In this document: piece after piece, positions 25,601-38,571 of the stretch
How the letters are laid out: the number at the start of each line of letters is the position of its first letter
Numbering within the stretch: position 1 is the first letter of the stretch
NCBI GenBank assembly: GCA_038277395.1
Contig: CM076193.1
Location: 177,360,711 to 177,424,710 of the forward strand
Direction: 5' to 3'
Origin: Dryocosmus kuriphilus
Lineage: Eukaryota > Arthropoda > Insecta > Hymenoptera > Cynipidae
DNA: 64,000 nucleotides
Made by a program: the position numbers and the translations under genes
The notes under the pieces: generated by a model
The model's database searches: none
What the model saw: the letters and a program-made list of their open reading frames with translations, nothing else
Told to the model about the DNA's origin: nothing

Positions 25601-28600
25601 CTTTCCATTAAAAAGTTATACTGACTTAAAGAATTGATCAAACATTTGGGTATTTTGACATACGTTTCTGTTTTCAGATATGTTCTTTTCATTACCTGCA
25701 CAAAATCAATCATCCTTACATCAGTTTTCAGGCACCTAATAAGGGAAAGTTTTTCACTTTGAAAGCCTTCAATATCTTCACTCGTTAAAAAGTTATACTC
25801 AATTAAAGAATGGATCTCACATTACGGTTTCTTGACATTTTCCCTGCTTTCAAGTACTTCTTTTCCATGCCGTAAGATATGTAAATTTTAATGAAGAGCA
25901 ATTCTAGCTACATTACAGAGTGTCATTTTTAATCGAGAAGCCTGAAATATCTCCATCCGCTAAAATTTTATACGCACTTAAATAATGGACCTCAAACAGC
26001 GGTGTTTTGACATACGTTTCTAATTTCAGGAATGCAGTCTCCATTTCATGGAGTAAATAAAGTTGTTTTCAGTGAGCTTTTAGACATATAAAACCGGATT
26101 ATTTTACACTTTAAGAACCTAATATATCTCTTTCCATTAAAAAGTTATACTCATTTAAAGAACTGATCAAACACTTGGTTATTTTGACATATGTTTCCAC
26201 CTTCAAATATCTGCTTTTCATTACACACAGAAAATAAATCATGATTACAGCAGTTTTCAGGCATCTAATAAATTAATCTTTTTCGCTTTGAAAACCTTCA
26301 ATATCTTTATTGTTTAAAACCTTATAATCATGGAAAGAATGGATCTAACATTATGGTTCTTTAACACATGCTTGTACTTTCATACATGTTCCTTCGGTTT
26401 TATAAAATAAATCAATTATGATCAGAGCAGGTTCTAAAAGCATAATAGGGGAACATTTTTCATTTTAGGAACAGTAAATGTCTGTTTCCATTAAAAAGTT
26501 ATACTGACTTAAAGAATTGATCAAACATTTGGGTATTTTGATATACGTTTCTATTTTCAGACATGTTCTTTTCATTACGTGCACAAAATAAATCAAGCAT
26601 ACATCAGTTTTCAGGCATCTAATAAGGGAAAGTTTTTCACTTTGAAAGCCTTCAATATCTTTATTCGTTAAAAAGTTATACTCAAGTAAAGAATGGATCT
26701 CACATTACGGTTTTTTGACATTTTTCCTGCTTTCAAGTACTTCTTTACCATGCCGCAAGATATGTAAATTTTAATTAAGGGCTGTTCTAGCTACATAAAA
26801 AAGCGTCATTTTTAATTCGAGGGGCCTAAAATATCTCTATCCGTTAAACTTTTATACCAACTTAAATAATGTACCTCAAAGAGCGGTATTTTGACATACG
26901 TTGCTAATTTCAGGAATGCAGTCTCCATTTCATGGAGTAAATAAAGTTGTTTTCAGTGAGCTTTTAGACATATAAAATCGGATTATTTTGCACTTTAAGA
27001 ATCTAAAATATCTCTTTCCATTAAAAAGTTATACTCATTTAAAGAACTGATCAAACACTTGGGTATTTTGACATATGTTTCCACCTTCAAATATTTGCTT
27101 TTCATTACACACAGAAAATAAATCATGATTACAGCAGTTTTCAGGCATCTAATAAATGAATCTTTTTCACTTTGAAAACCTTCAATATCTTTATTGTTTA
27201 AAACCTTATGAACATTGAAAGAATGGATCTGACACTAAGGTTCTTTAACACATGTTTCTACTTTCATATATATTCCTCTGGTTTTATAAGATAAATCAAT
27301 TATGATTAGACCATCTTCTAAGCCTGTAATAAAGGATCATTTTCCTTTCAGAGACAGTAAATATCTCTTACCATTAAAAAGTTATACTCATTTAAAGAGT
27401 TGATCAAACATTTGGGTATTTTGACATATGTTTCTACTTTCAAATATCTGCTTTTCATTACACAGAGAAAATCGATCATGACTACATCAGTTTTCAGGCA
27501 TCTAATAAGGGAAAGTTTTTCACCTTGAAAACCTTCAATATCTTTATTCGTTAAAAAGTTATACCCATTTAAAGAATGGATCTAACATTATGGTTTTTTA
27601 ACACATGTTTCTACTTTCGTACATGTTCCTTTGGTTTTATAAAATAAATCATTTATGACCAGAGCAGCTTCTAAAAGCATAATAGGGGAACATTTTTCAT
27701 TTTAAAGACAGTAAATGTCTCTTTTCATTAAAAATGTATACTGACTTAAAGAATTAATGAAACATTTGGGTACTTTGACATATGTTTCTATTTTCAGATA
27801 TGTTCTTTTCATTACATGGAGAAAATCAGTGACGCTTACATCAGTTTTCAGGCATCCAATAAGGGAAAGTTTCTAACTTTGAAAACCTTCAGTATCTTTA
27901 TTCGTTAAAATGTTATACTCATTTAAATAATGGATCTCACATTACGGTTTTTTGACATTTTTCTTACTTTCAAGTAATTCTTTTCAATGCCGTAAAATAT
28001 GTAAATTTTAATTAAGGGCAATTCTAGCTACATAACAAAGCGTCATTTTTGATTCGAGAAGCCTAAAATATCTCCATCCGTTAAAATTGTATACGTACTT
28101 AAATAACGGACCTCAAAGAGCGGTATTTTGACATACGTTTCTAATTTCAGGAATGCAGTCTCCATCTCATTTACTAAATAAACTTGTTTTCAGTGAACTT
28201 CTAGACATATGAAACCGGATTATTGTCCACTTTAAGAACCTCAAATATATCTTTCCATTGAAAAGTTATACTCATTTAAAGAATTGATCAAACACTTGGG
28301 TATTTTGACATATGTTTCCGCTTTCAAATGTCTGCTTTTCTTTACACAGAGAAAATCAATCATGATTACATCAGCTTTCAGGCACCTAATATGGGAAACT
28401 TTTTCACTTTGAAACCCTTCAATATCTTTATTCGTTAAAACGTTATAACCATTGAAAGAATGGATCTGACACTAAGGTTCTTTAACACATGTTTCTACTT
28501 TCATATATATTCCTCTGGTTTTATAAGATAAATCAATTATGATTAGACCATCTTCTCAGCATGTAATAAAGGAACATTTTTCATTCTAGAGATAGTAAAT

Positions 28601-29834
28601 ATTTCTTTCCGGTAAAAAGTTATACTCATTTAAAAATTGATCAAACATTAGTGCATTTTGACACATGTTTCTACTTTCAAATATCTGTTTTTCATTACGT
28701 GGAGAAAATCAATCATGCTTACATCAGTTTTTAGGCATCTAATAGGGGAAAGTTTTTCACTTTGAAAACCTTCAATATCCTTATTCGTTAAAAAGTTATA
28801 CTCATTTAAATAATGGATCTGACACTAAGGTTCTTTAACACATGTTTCTACTTTCATATATATTCCTCTGGTTTTATAAGATAAATCAATTATGATTAGA
28901 CCATCTTCTCAGCATGTAATAAAGGAACATTTTTCATTCTAGAGACAGTAAATATTTCTTTCCGGTAAAAAGTTATACTCATTTAAAAATTGATCAAACA
29001 TTAGTGCATTTTGACACATGTTTCTACTTTCAAATATCTGTTTTTCATTACGTGGAGAAAATCAATCATGCTTACATCAGTTTTTAGGCATCTAATAAGG
29101 GAAAGTTTTTCACTTTGAAAACCTTCAATATCCTTATTCGTTAAAAAGTTATACTCATTTAAATAATGGATCTCACATTACGGTTTTTTGATATTTTTCC
29201 TACTTTCAAGTACTTCCTTTCCATGCCGTAAAATATGTAAATTTTAATTAAGGGCAATTCTAGGTACATAACAAAGCGACATTTTTAATTCGAGAAGTCT
29301 AAAATATCTCCATCCGTTAAAATTTTATACTTACTTACATAAGGGAATTCAAAGAGCTGTGTTTTGACATACGTTCCTAATTTCAGGAATGCAGTCTCCA
29401 TTTTATGGACTAAATAGACTTATTTTCAGTGAACTTTTAGACATATAAAACCGGATTATTTTCCACTTTAAGAACCTAAAATATCTCTTTCCATTAAAAC
29501 GTTATACTCATTTAAAGAATTGATCAAACACTTGGGTATTTTGACATATGTTTCCACTTCCAAATATCTGCTTTTCATTACATAGAGAAAATCAGTCATG
29601 ATTAAATCAGTTTTCAGGCATCTAATAAGGGAAATTTTTTCGCTTTGAAAGCCTTCAATATCTTTACTCGTTAAAAAGTTACACTCAATTAAAGAATGGA
29701 TCTCACATTACGGTTTTTTGACACTTTTCCTACTTTCAAGTACTTCTTTCATGCCGTAAAATATTTGAATTTTAATTTAAGTCAATTCTAGCTACATAAT
29801 GATGCATCATGTTTAATTCGTGAAGCCTAAAATG
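22638..29834. repeat. Satellite 3: about 177-bp monomers of several types
   Basis: A block close to TTATACTCATTTAAAGAAT starts at 22,791, 22,967, 23,144, 23,321 and 23,498, a step of 176-177 bases that continues through the array. At least four monomer types alternate. One has TTTTATAAAATAAATCAATT, one has GATCAAACATTTGGGTATTT, one has ACATTACGGTTTTTTGACAT with CATGCCGTAAAATATG, and one has GACCTCAAAGAGCGGT with CAGGAATGCAGTCTCC. A two-monomer unit starting at 28,461 is repeated almost exactly at 28,816. No coding region is supported. Confidence 0.92.
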
Positions 29835-30015
29835 CCGCAAAACACTTCTAACCTTTATGACTTTCACAAACAAATAAAGAATGCTATATAGCTGAAACTG
29901 TGCATATATGTTTGGGATGAGTGCACCAACATAAGAAAAAAAGAAAACGAATATCGACTCTATGCGCCCCGCGAAATTCAGAAAGTCACCTTACTTTTTG
30001 ATCGCACCTCGTGTA
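29835..30015. other. Unrelated insert of about 180 bp inside satellite 3
   Basis: The satellite pattern breaks near 29,835 and resumes near 30,015 with AAAAAGTCATAATCATTCAA. The segment between has higher GC (for example CTATGCGCCCCGCGAAATTC) and no likeness to the monomers. No terminal repeats or target duplication are clear to me. Confidence 0.5.
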
Positions 30016-30735
30016 TAGTCACTAAAAAGTCATAATCATTCAAAGAATGGATCTAACATTACGATCCTGTGACATTTTCTCTTCTTTCATGGAATCCTTT
30101 TTTCTATTCCTTAAAGTATATAAATTTTAAGTCCGGACAATTCCAGACACATAACAAAGGATCATTCTTAACTTGGGAAATCTAAAATAGCTCCATCCAT
30201 TAAAATTTTGTGCGCATTTAAATTATGGATGGCAAATTATGGTGTTTTGATGTACGCTTCTACTTTCAGGAATGTTTTCTTTATTTCATAAAATAAAATT
30301 TGTAGCTTGTGAGCTTCAGGGCATATAAAAACCGATTATTTTCCACATTAAAACCTTCATTCATTAAAATTTTTACGGATTTAATAAGGGATCTCAAATT
30401 ACGGTGTTCTGAAATACGTTTCTACTTTCAGGAATGTATTCTTCGTTTCATAAACTAAACATATTTGTACCTCGTGAGTTTCTAGGCATATGATAGCGGA
30501 TTATTTTCCATTTAAAAACACAAGCTGCCTTTATCAATTAAAATGTTATACTCATTTAAAGAATTGATCATACATTTGGGTATTTTAACATATGTTTCTA
30601 CTTTCGGATATGTTCTTTTTATTATATAAAGAAATTCAATCATAATTACAGTAGCTTTGAGGCATGAAACAAAGGTAAGTTTTCCACCTTGAACGCCTTC
30701 AATATCTCTTATCACTAAAAAGTTATATGGGAGGC
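30015..30735. repeat. Satellite 3, degenerate right edge
   Basis: About four divergent monomers continue after the insert, including GATCATACATTTGGGTATTT. They end abruptly near 30,735 at GGGAGGCTGGGGCAATTTC. Higher divergence than in the core fits an array edge. Confidence 0.75.
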
Positions 30736-31490
30736 TGGGGCAATTTCGACCACGGATCACATTCGGCCACCGTTCTTTATTCATAGAAAGAGATGAAAAA
30801 AAAATCACCAACTTGTCACTAGTTGGCGCTACGTATCGAACTAACGTCACTGAAAAGTCGCCTCATTTCTGTGTAGTATTTTGAACGAGTTATGCTGTCG
30901 AATATATTTTGATACGCTTCATAACCACAAAATCAAAATATCGTTGTCAAACGATTTTCTTTCTGGCAAAAACGTTCTGTGATTTAGATATTTATTCGAA
31001 ACCACCATGTTATGAGACTGTAACGCCCCCTGAAAAATGGGCTATACACGGCCCTTGACCAAATGGTGACAGGTAATTGCTTCCAAAAGCGTCACACTGA
31101 CAGGTAATTGGTACACCAAACATTTACTTCATAACCACAATGCTTTCTCTGATATTATTTTACGTTCGCGAAGGGAAAAGTAACCATATCAGTTGGCGCC
31201 CCGATATAGGGAGTTTTTCCACCATTTTGATAGGGGGCCATACAACACAAATTTTTAGACGGCCATTCAGTCTCGTAATATGCCAAAATTATCGAAATTA
31301 TCGCATTATCAAAATAATAATATCGCACGCAAAAATCGCAACCGTAATTTGCATTACTTATACAATTACTATCATTTGTATATTCTAAACGCTTCTATGC
31401 GCTTTCCATTTCCCTTTTTTCACTTTCATTCCATTTAATGCTTCTGACTATTTCAGTCCACTATTTCACTCCTCCCACACTAACTCTTTT
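30736..31490. other. Spacer without a recognised gene
   Basis: The stretch begins sharply after satellite 3 and has more balanced composition. A 112-codon minus frame (30,512-30,850) runs across the satellite border, so it is not a gene. An 82-codon plus frame at 31,140 has no features I recognise. From about 31,400 the sequence becomes pyrimidine-rich and probably holds the 3' end of the neighbouring LINE. Confidence 0.4.
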
Positions 31491-31536
31491 ACTTTTTTAC
31501 TCCACTCACACTTACTCTTTAACTCTTTTACTCTTA

Positions 31537-34500
31537 TCACACTTCCTCTTTCACTCCACTCATACTCATCTCTCTAGCACCCTCTAAACTTTTCATCCAT
31601 TCTTCCCCCAAATCTTCTTCCCCTAATATCTCTTCCACATACTCTTGCCAGCTTCCTTTCTCTTCCATCAGTCTTTTGCATCCATCCCAAACATGCTCCC
31701 ACGTTTCCTCTTCCCACTGACATATTCCGAACTTTCTATTCGCCTCTTCTTCCCAACATCTCCCTTTACTTACCTCGCTTCCCAACCTAAATCTAGCTAT
31801 TCTCGTCCATCTTCTCTCTCCCCATCACTTTTCCAAATACTTTGGTAGTCGTTCCTTCTTTATCACCTTATACCACTTATTGTATTTTGATTCCTCAATC
31901 GACCCCATCTTTCATTCACTTGTTTTTGCCTCTCTCTTTTATCCAATTCCTCAAACTTTATTTCCTCTCCATCTTCAATATCTCTACCTTCTACGAATCC
32001 TTTTCTTTCCACTTCCCATCTCGTTAATTCTATCGCTCTTCCCCTTCTTTCATCCATCTCCCTTAAGCATTCTCTCGATAACTCTCCTCCCCTTCCCGCT
32101 TTTAACTTCACTTCAAACTTCAACGCTCTCTTCCCGCTTTAGAACTCAATTTGACCCTTTGTGCTTCTTCCGCCACCATATACCCTAGTGTCCTCCAGTC
32201 TACTCCCAACGTCCATTTTATATACCTTTCTTGTATCCTTTCAGTATCTTCTCTTTCCTTCCAACCCCATATCTCTCCTCCGTAGCTTAAGACCGGCCAC
32301 ACCAACGTATCAAACAACCACATTCTTCTTTTCCAGTCTTTTTTAAACCTTCTTTTTCCGATTCTCCAAATCTGCTTCATTAATCCTACTACTTTTTTTA
32401 TCCTTTCTCTTATGTGCGCTCTTTGATCCCCATTGACTTGTAGAATATAACCCATGTATTTAAACTCTTCTACTTCCTCTATCTTTACTCCTTTCCATCT
32501 TGCCGTCCACTCTTTTTTTCTACCCGCTCCTTTTCTAAGCCTCATTATCTTCGTCTTTTCCACATTTATTACCAAATTTTTCCCGTCTAAATATTTCTCC
32601 AATTCTGTAATTAGGCCCACCATACCCTACTCATCTTCCGCCATAATTACTATGTCATCTGCGTACTCCAGAGTGTAAATTTTGCTACCTCCTCTCTTAA
32701 CTCCTCTCCAGACTTTCCTCTTCATTTCCTCTTCCAAGTCTGCTATCAAGATGTTAAATAAGAACGGGCTCAAAGGACAACCTTGTCTAACTCCTCTTGC
32801 TAACCAGAAACTTTCCCCTACTCGATCCGCTACCCTTACCGTGCTTTTTGTCTCCCTAAAAATTTTCGATATTCTTCTTACCAAACCCTCTCTTATGCCT
32901 CTTTTTACCATAATTTTTGCTATCTCCTCTCTGTCCAAGAAATCAAATGCCGCTTTTAAGTCTACAAACATTGCTATCATTCTCCCTTTCTTTCTTTCTA
33001 TTCTTCTATTTACCAGATACTTTAAAACGTATATTTTATCCATCACTATCACTTCTTTCCTAAACCCTGTTTGATTTGGTGGTTGTATCTTTTCTTCTTC
33101 CACTTCTTTTTTCAACCTATCTGCTAGAATAGTTACATATATCTTGTACATCGTTGGCATCAGCGTTATTCCCCTATAGTCCTTCACCTCTTCACTATTA
33201 CTCTTTTTCACTATCGGCACCACTACCCCCTCCTTCCATACTTCTGGCCAGCCCTCTGCTTTCCATACTCTATTGCACATTATCCACGCCCACTCTTTAA
33301 GTTCTTTTCCCCCGTATTTCCATACTTCATTTGGAATATCATCTATTCCAGGCCCTTAGCATCTTTCATTGATTCTATCACCTTGCTAATTTCTTCTTTT
33401 CCAATACTCTCTTCCTCATCTTTTTTCCTTCACACTCTTTTTCCTTTCCTTATTTTCATCTCTACCCCTCCTAGCAAATCCATGAAATATTTTTTCCATT
33501 CTAACATGTCAATAATCTCGTTTACTCTTTTCTTTCTTCTTTTCTCCCTATTTATTACCTTCCAAACCTCCTCCTCCCTCCTAGCCTTTTCCCTTTTCTC
33601 CATTTTCTTAATTCCTTCCTCGCCTTTCTCTTTTTCTGTTTACATTCTTGATCCCATACGTTTTTTTCCCCCTTCAACCCTAACATTCTGATTACCTGCT
33701 CACTCTAATATACATTTAATTTTCCTTATCATTATTTCCATTTCTTCATTTACACTTCCCTCACCTATTTTGATATTTTTTACCTTCTCCATAAATTGTT
33801 CTTTTCCTTCCAGTGACCAATCACCTCTGCTCTTTCTTTTCTCCTTTATTTCCTTTTTATCCTTATTTTCTCTACCCTTTTCCCCCTTCAACGTCACTAT
33901 TAATGGAAAGTGGTCCGACTCAATATACTTCCCTACCTCTACATGCTTTATGCTTTCCCTCACCTCGTCATCCACTATTACATAATCGATTACCGTTACC
34001 TCTTCTCCATCTGCTCGAGTATATTCCCCTTCCTAATCCTCCTGTATATTTCCGTTTAGAATAAACCATCCCATTTCTTGAAGGCACTTTAAGAATTTCG
34101 TACCCTCCCCGTTTAATACCTTGTCCTTGGATTTTCTTGCCCTCTCTCCTCCCGATTCCTTACCTCCTTTCTCCTCTGTCCTCGAATTAAAAGCTCCTCC
34201 TATTATGAGCCTCATATCTTCTCCAACTCCTTCCATTATTTTTTTTATCTTCTCTGATTCCTCCTGCATGTCTCCATTAACATATACTCCTACTATCTTC
34301 CACCTCTCTTCTCGTACCTTTACCTCTTTTACTATTATTCCTTCAGTTTCCTCTTTCCTATCTTCCATGCTTTTGACCCCTGTCAGCATTTCCCTTCCTA
34401 TTCCCATCAACATTCCGCCCATTGCTCTTCCTTTTCTATTTACCTTCTTTGCGCTTCTCTTCTTCCATATGTGCCCCTTTGGTAATCTTCCTCCCATTCT

Positions 34501-34617
34501 TTCCCATCCGTTGTCATCCAACCACGTTTCTATCATTACTACTACTTCCCATTGTTCTAAATTTCTTATAAATTCTTTATCCTTTCTTTCTAATCCTGCT
34601 ATATTCCAGTAGCACAA
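31537..34617 (-). pseudogene. LINE ORF2: APE endonuclease, reverse transcriptase, zinc knuckle (copy 1)
   Basis: This is a nearly full-length but broken ORF2 of an APE-type non-LTR retrotransposon. The endonuclease runs from CYWNIAGLERKD (34,617) through MIETWLDD and IIGGAFNSR to SDHFPL near 33,900. An in-frame stop at 34,033-34,035 interrupts it. The reverse transcriptase starts near 33,355 (GPGIDDIPNEVWKYGG) and shows VDLKAAFDFLD, GVRQGCPLSPFLFNILI and YADDIVIMAE. A single in-frame TAG at 32,627-32,629 follows directly after that motif. A probable one-base loss near 33,355 and frameshifts near 32,120 and 31,860 also break it. The C-terminus keeps ETWEHVWDGC of the usual zinc knuckle. The protein would nick DNA and copy the element RNA at the break. 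GGAFN in place of the usual GGDFN suggests loss of an active-site Asp. Confidence 0.9.
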
Positions 34618-34763
34618 CTTGCACTCTTTCTTTTCTTATTTTCTCTCCCCTTTACCCTGCCTACTATCACTTATTTTTCCTTCCCCTACACTACTCGCTC
34701 CCATTCCCCCGACTTAGTACCTTTAACTATTTTTTCTCCTTCTTCGTCCCATTCCCACTATAC

Positions 34764-34970
34764 CTAATCTATCTGAATTCTTCCATACTTAACGCACGTT
34801 CTTTTTCCTTTTTTACTTTCCTCTTCTGCTATTTTCCTTATCTTATACTGCATTTTTCTTTCAATCCAAGTGAAATCATCTTCTATCCTTTCCGAGCTTC
34901 CATACAATGCTCTTTTCTTATGCATCACTTCCCTTTTATCATCCCTGTCTTTTAGCCTCACCAGAGCCAT
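34764..34970 (-). pseudogene. LINE ORF1, C-terminal fragment (copy 1)
   Basis: Minus frame MALVRLKDRDDKREVMHKKR... continues to GKRTCVKYGRIQID. It matches the C-terminal style of ORF1 proteins that precede this kind of ORF2 in insect LINEs (KREVM, then a basic helix, then GKR..V.YG.I.I). It lies about 150 bases upstream of ORF2 with the correct order and strand. The 5' part is cut at 34,970, where copy 2 starts. ORF1 is normally the RNA-binding partner of the retroelement particle. Confidence 0.65.
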
Positions 34971-35990
34971 TTGTTCTCCTTCCAGCTTCCTTTCTCTTCT
35001 ATCCCAAACATGCTCCCACGTTTCCTCCTCCCAATGACATATTCTGAACTTTCTATTCTCCTCTTCTTCCTAATATCTCCCTTCCCTTACTTTGTTTTCC
35101 AACCTAAATCTAGTTATTCTCGTCCATCTCCTCTCTCCCCATGCCTTTTCCAAATGCTTTGGTAGTCCTTCCTTCTTTATCACCTTACACCATTTATTGT
35201 ATTTTGATTCCTCGATCGACCCCCATCTTTCATCGAGTTGTTTTTGCCTGTCTCTTTTATCCAATTCCTCAAACTTTATTTCCTCTCCATCTCCAATATC
35301 TCTACCTTCTAAGAATCCTTTTCTTTCCACTTCCCATCTCGTTAATTCTATCGCGCTTCCCCTTCTTTCATCTATCTCTATTAAGCATTCCCTCGATGAC
35401 GCTCCTCGCCATCCCGCTTTTAACTTCACTTCAAACTCCATAGCTTAACATCGGCCACACCAACCTATTAAACAACCATATTCTCCTTCTCCAGTCTTTT
35501 TTAAACCTTCTTTTTCCGATTGCCCAAATCTGCTTAATTACTCCAGCTGCTTTTCTTATCCTTTCTCTTATGTGCGCTCTGTGATCCCCATTGACTTGTA
35601 GAATATAATCCAAGTATTTAAACTTTTTTACTTCCTCTATCTGTACTCCTTTCCATTTTGCCGTCCACTCTTTTTTTCTACCCGCTCCTTTTCTAAACCT
35701 CATTATTTTCGTCTTTTCCACATTTATTATCAACTTTTTCCCGTCTAAATATTTCTCCAATCCTGGAATTGGGCCCACCATACCCTACTCGTTTTCCGCC
35801 ATAATTACTATGTCATCTGCGTACTCCAGAGTGTAAATTTTGCTACCTCCTCTCTCTGTTATTCCCCTATAGTCTTTCACCTCTTCACCATTACTCTTTT
35901 TCACTATCGGCACCACTATCCCCTCCTTCCATACTTCTGGCCAGCCCTCTCCTTTCCATACTCTATTGCACATTATCCACGCCCACTCCT
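34971..35990 (-). pseudogene. LINE copy 2: 5'-truncated, with internal deletions
   Basis: The same LINE family lies upstream of copy 1 on the same strand. It starts within the reverse transcriptase (CNRVWKGEGWPEVWKEG) and jumps from KDYRGIT straight to RGGSKIYTLEYADD, losing most of the RT. It continues through MVGPIPGLEKYLDGKK to WPMLSYG, then jumps again to FEVKLKAGWRG. It ends in a shortened WEHVW region at about 34,975. The junction at 35,865 has no YRGIT-to-YADD segment at all. It is clearly non-functional. It may be a dead-on-arrival insertion whose 3' end abuts the truncated 5' end of copy 1. Confidence 0.85.
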
Positions 35991-37440
35991 TACGTTTGAT
36001 TCGACATCTTTTATAACTTCAAAAGCTAAATTACGCTTATTAATTATGTGATGTGTACTAAAATTGTTTCCTAACCTCAAAATGTCATTAATAGCATCTG
36101 GAATTTGTGTGTCACTTGGAATTGTATTCCAAGAACCTTTTTTATTATTATTATTACTATTATTATTATTAAGCCGCTTACCTTGTTACATTACAGGAAA
36201 AAGTTACATTTTTTTTCTTTATTTAATTTATGTTTATTCAAGTTTGGACCAAAAGTGTCTATTTTACCGATAATTAAATTGTTTAGTTTTCTTGGCAATA
36301 TAGTAATTTATTGATTATTTTTGGAATTTATATTATAGCTTAAACGATATTCTGCAGTGTGTTTATATATACTATTTAGATCCTTCTACTATATACATAT
36401 TGGGGAATTGAATAACCTTCAACTTGGTTGAAGACTATCATTCTCTCAGTGAATAACAATATCGTTATCTTTTATGGACTCTAAAATAATAGTAGAATGT
36501 GATGGTCTCCTTGTGTGTTCGACAGTTGGTCTAGTGGAAAAGGTTGTTTCCAAAAGGCACTTGGGCAGTAGTAGTAACGATCAGTTCTAGTTGGACATGG
36601 CAGTTACATCTAGTGGTAACGATTACAGTTAGTCAGCTCGTTCCCTTGAGATTTGTATCTACTGGTATTTCTCCATCTAAAACCTCGGAAAAAACTTTAC
36701 TACTGCCCAGTATAAGCTCAACTGACCTGCTGAAATACCTAACTTAACACTGACCGACAAAGTAATGTGCAAACGGAAATCGTCTGCCTTTCACCAGAAT
36801 GGTCAGATTTTAAGGATTAGGAAACTGGAGAGGTTATATTTCTCAACCGAATTTGATTTTTCTTTTTTAGAAATGCTCAACATTAAAATTTTAGGTGAAC
36901 TGTTGTTTGCTATATTTTAATTTTCGGATCAGTGCAACAATATATAGTAATAGATGCACAGTACCAGTCACAAGTATGAATACACCTGTTTTTCGATAAT
37001 TGTGTATGTTCCTTTAATTTTTATTATACGGAAGATAAATTTGTTATCTTAGGTCGATTAAAGGCTATCAAAATTCTGCTTAAAATGAGCCCAGGATAAA
37101 TTAGTTTTGATCACTTTTATAAAGAATACTGCAAAATATTAGGTCAAAATATTAAATTTTCAGAGAACTCCAAGGATGATGTGATTCAAACGTATATAAA
37201 TTTTAAAAGCTGAATTTTGAGATCGATTTTATGATTCAATAATGTCTGATGATGGTGCTGTAATTGGCTCTGACAAGTTGTCAAGTACCCTTCGTACAAG
37301 CGCCCTATATGAACGTTTCTTTCTACTAAAACGGAGTGCCGAGTTGTTAACGAACATCGTAGCGAGGTTATTACTCTTGATTGATGAATATAATTATTAA
37401 TAAGGGTCTAAAGTTAATATTAATATTATGGTTTCCAGGA
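35991..37440. other. Spacer without a recognised gene; TTA microsatellite
   Basis: I see no supportable gene. A (TTA)n tract lies at about 36,140-36,172. Two overlapping 69-codon plus frames there are produced by it. The rest is AT-rich with mixed composition and no terminal repeats visible to me. Confidence 0.45.
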
Positions 37441-37449
37441 AGGGTCTAA

Positions 37450-37936
37450 TGCACAATGTGATATGATGGACTTTAATGAAGACATCATTTATAGGAGAAT
37501 AGACAACAAAGTAATTGCTTCAGCAGTATTTATTGATTTAAAGAAGGCATTTGATACGATCAGTAATGGCATGCTGCACAAAAAATCGCTAAAATTGGAA
37601 TAAAGGATGCAGCTCTTGAACCACTAAAATCATATTTAAGTGAAAGAAAGCAGTATACCTAATGTGCCAATAACACTAAAAGTACTGATATAACTATGGG
37701 GGTGCATCAAGGATCAGTTCTTGGGACATTATTATATTTAATATATGTTGAGATGTATTTCTGCAGATGATACTGTTCTTTTTGGTAGTAATAAGGATTG
37801 TAAAAGTTGGAAGAAGAAACATATAAGGACTTTTTAATATACGGTGACAATATACTAACTAAAAATGAAAAAAAGATAGTACACATGACTTTTGCATTAG
37901 TTAATGTACCCAAGCGACCACTAATGATAAGAATAG
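37450..37936 (+). pseudogene. LINE reverse transcriptase fragment, 5' piece of a split copy
   Basis: Translated with frame changes, this stretch gives IDLKKAFDTIS, LKSYLSERKQYT, GVHQGSVLGTLLYLIYV and ADDTVLF. These are RT blocks of a Jockey/CR1-like LINE. Several frameshifts and stops are present. The run ends near 37,936 with an ENVL-coding stretch that continues at about 41,557, on the other side of the PLE palindrome. It is an old copy that served as the insertion target. Confidence 0.8.
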
Positions 37937-38141
37937 AAAATGTTCTTGAATGTTAAAAATTGGAGTAATCCAATTTTTCCTCTCCTTTTTCCTTTAACCG
38001 TGAATTATTAATCCATATGATAATTAACAATTTTCCAAAAAATGAAGGAAAATGTTAAAAAATATATAATTGGTCTAGACGGTCGATTAAAAAACTCATA
38101 ATAAAATAAAAGAGTAGTCCATTAAAACTCCATTTATTATT

Positions 38142-38182
38142 GAAAACGTTTCGGCCGCAATCATGTTGGCCTTTTTCAAGTC
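38142..38182 (-). ncRNA. Degenerate hammerhead-ribozyme-like core, left PLE arm
   Basis: On the minus strand TTGAAAA is followed by AGGCC, a loop, GGCC and then GAAACG. This is the order of the hammerhead core: CUGANGA, stem II, GAAAC. Two bases differ from the CUGANGA consensus. Hammerhead motifs are known in the terminal repeats of PLEs, and this one lies downstream of the endonuclease, in the expected place. I could not confirm the cleavage site. Confidence 0.4.
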
Positions 38183-38571
38183 TAAAAATTCTAAAATACA
38201 AAAAGAGGTTACGAATTTAACAGCAAAAAGCAAATAAATGGACCAAAAGAAAACACAAAGCTGTCGAAAATAAAAAGGAAACATTGTTGAACGAGTCCAG
38301 TCCTTTGTCTCAATCATAGATGGTCAAAAATTTAGAGTAATATTAGACATTACAATGTTTTCCCTTAATTATATATAATGACCATAATATGAATATTAAA
38401 ACTTAGTCTCTCTCAAAAATTTTGAGAGACTAAGAACTTAAGTAAAAAATTACATTTTTATAAATAAAAGAACTTGGGTTATGGAACGGAGTACATTGAA
38501 AAAAGAGCATTAAAATCCGGTGACATGTGGTATAAAACTATATTACATGCTCATGGAAAAATATGGTTTAC

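Noticed and set aside
30512..30850. 112-codon minus frame
   Set aside because: It crosses the sharp border between satellite 3 and unrelated sequence and has no domain features.
31645..34612. Long plus-strand frames opposite the LINE, rich in Ser, Pro and Phe
   Set aside because: They are antisense to a recognisable purine-rich LINE ORF2 and carry no motifs.
38096..38317. 73-codon minus frame in the PLE palindrome, also present at 41,247
   Set aside because: It covers the PLE terminal region with the hammerhead-like core. It is not a separate gene.
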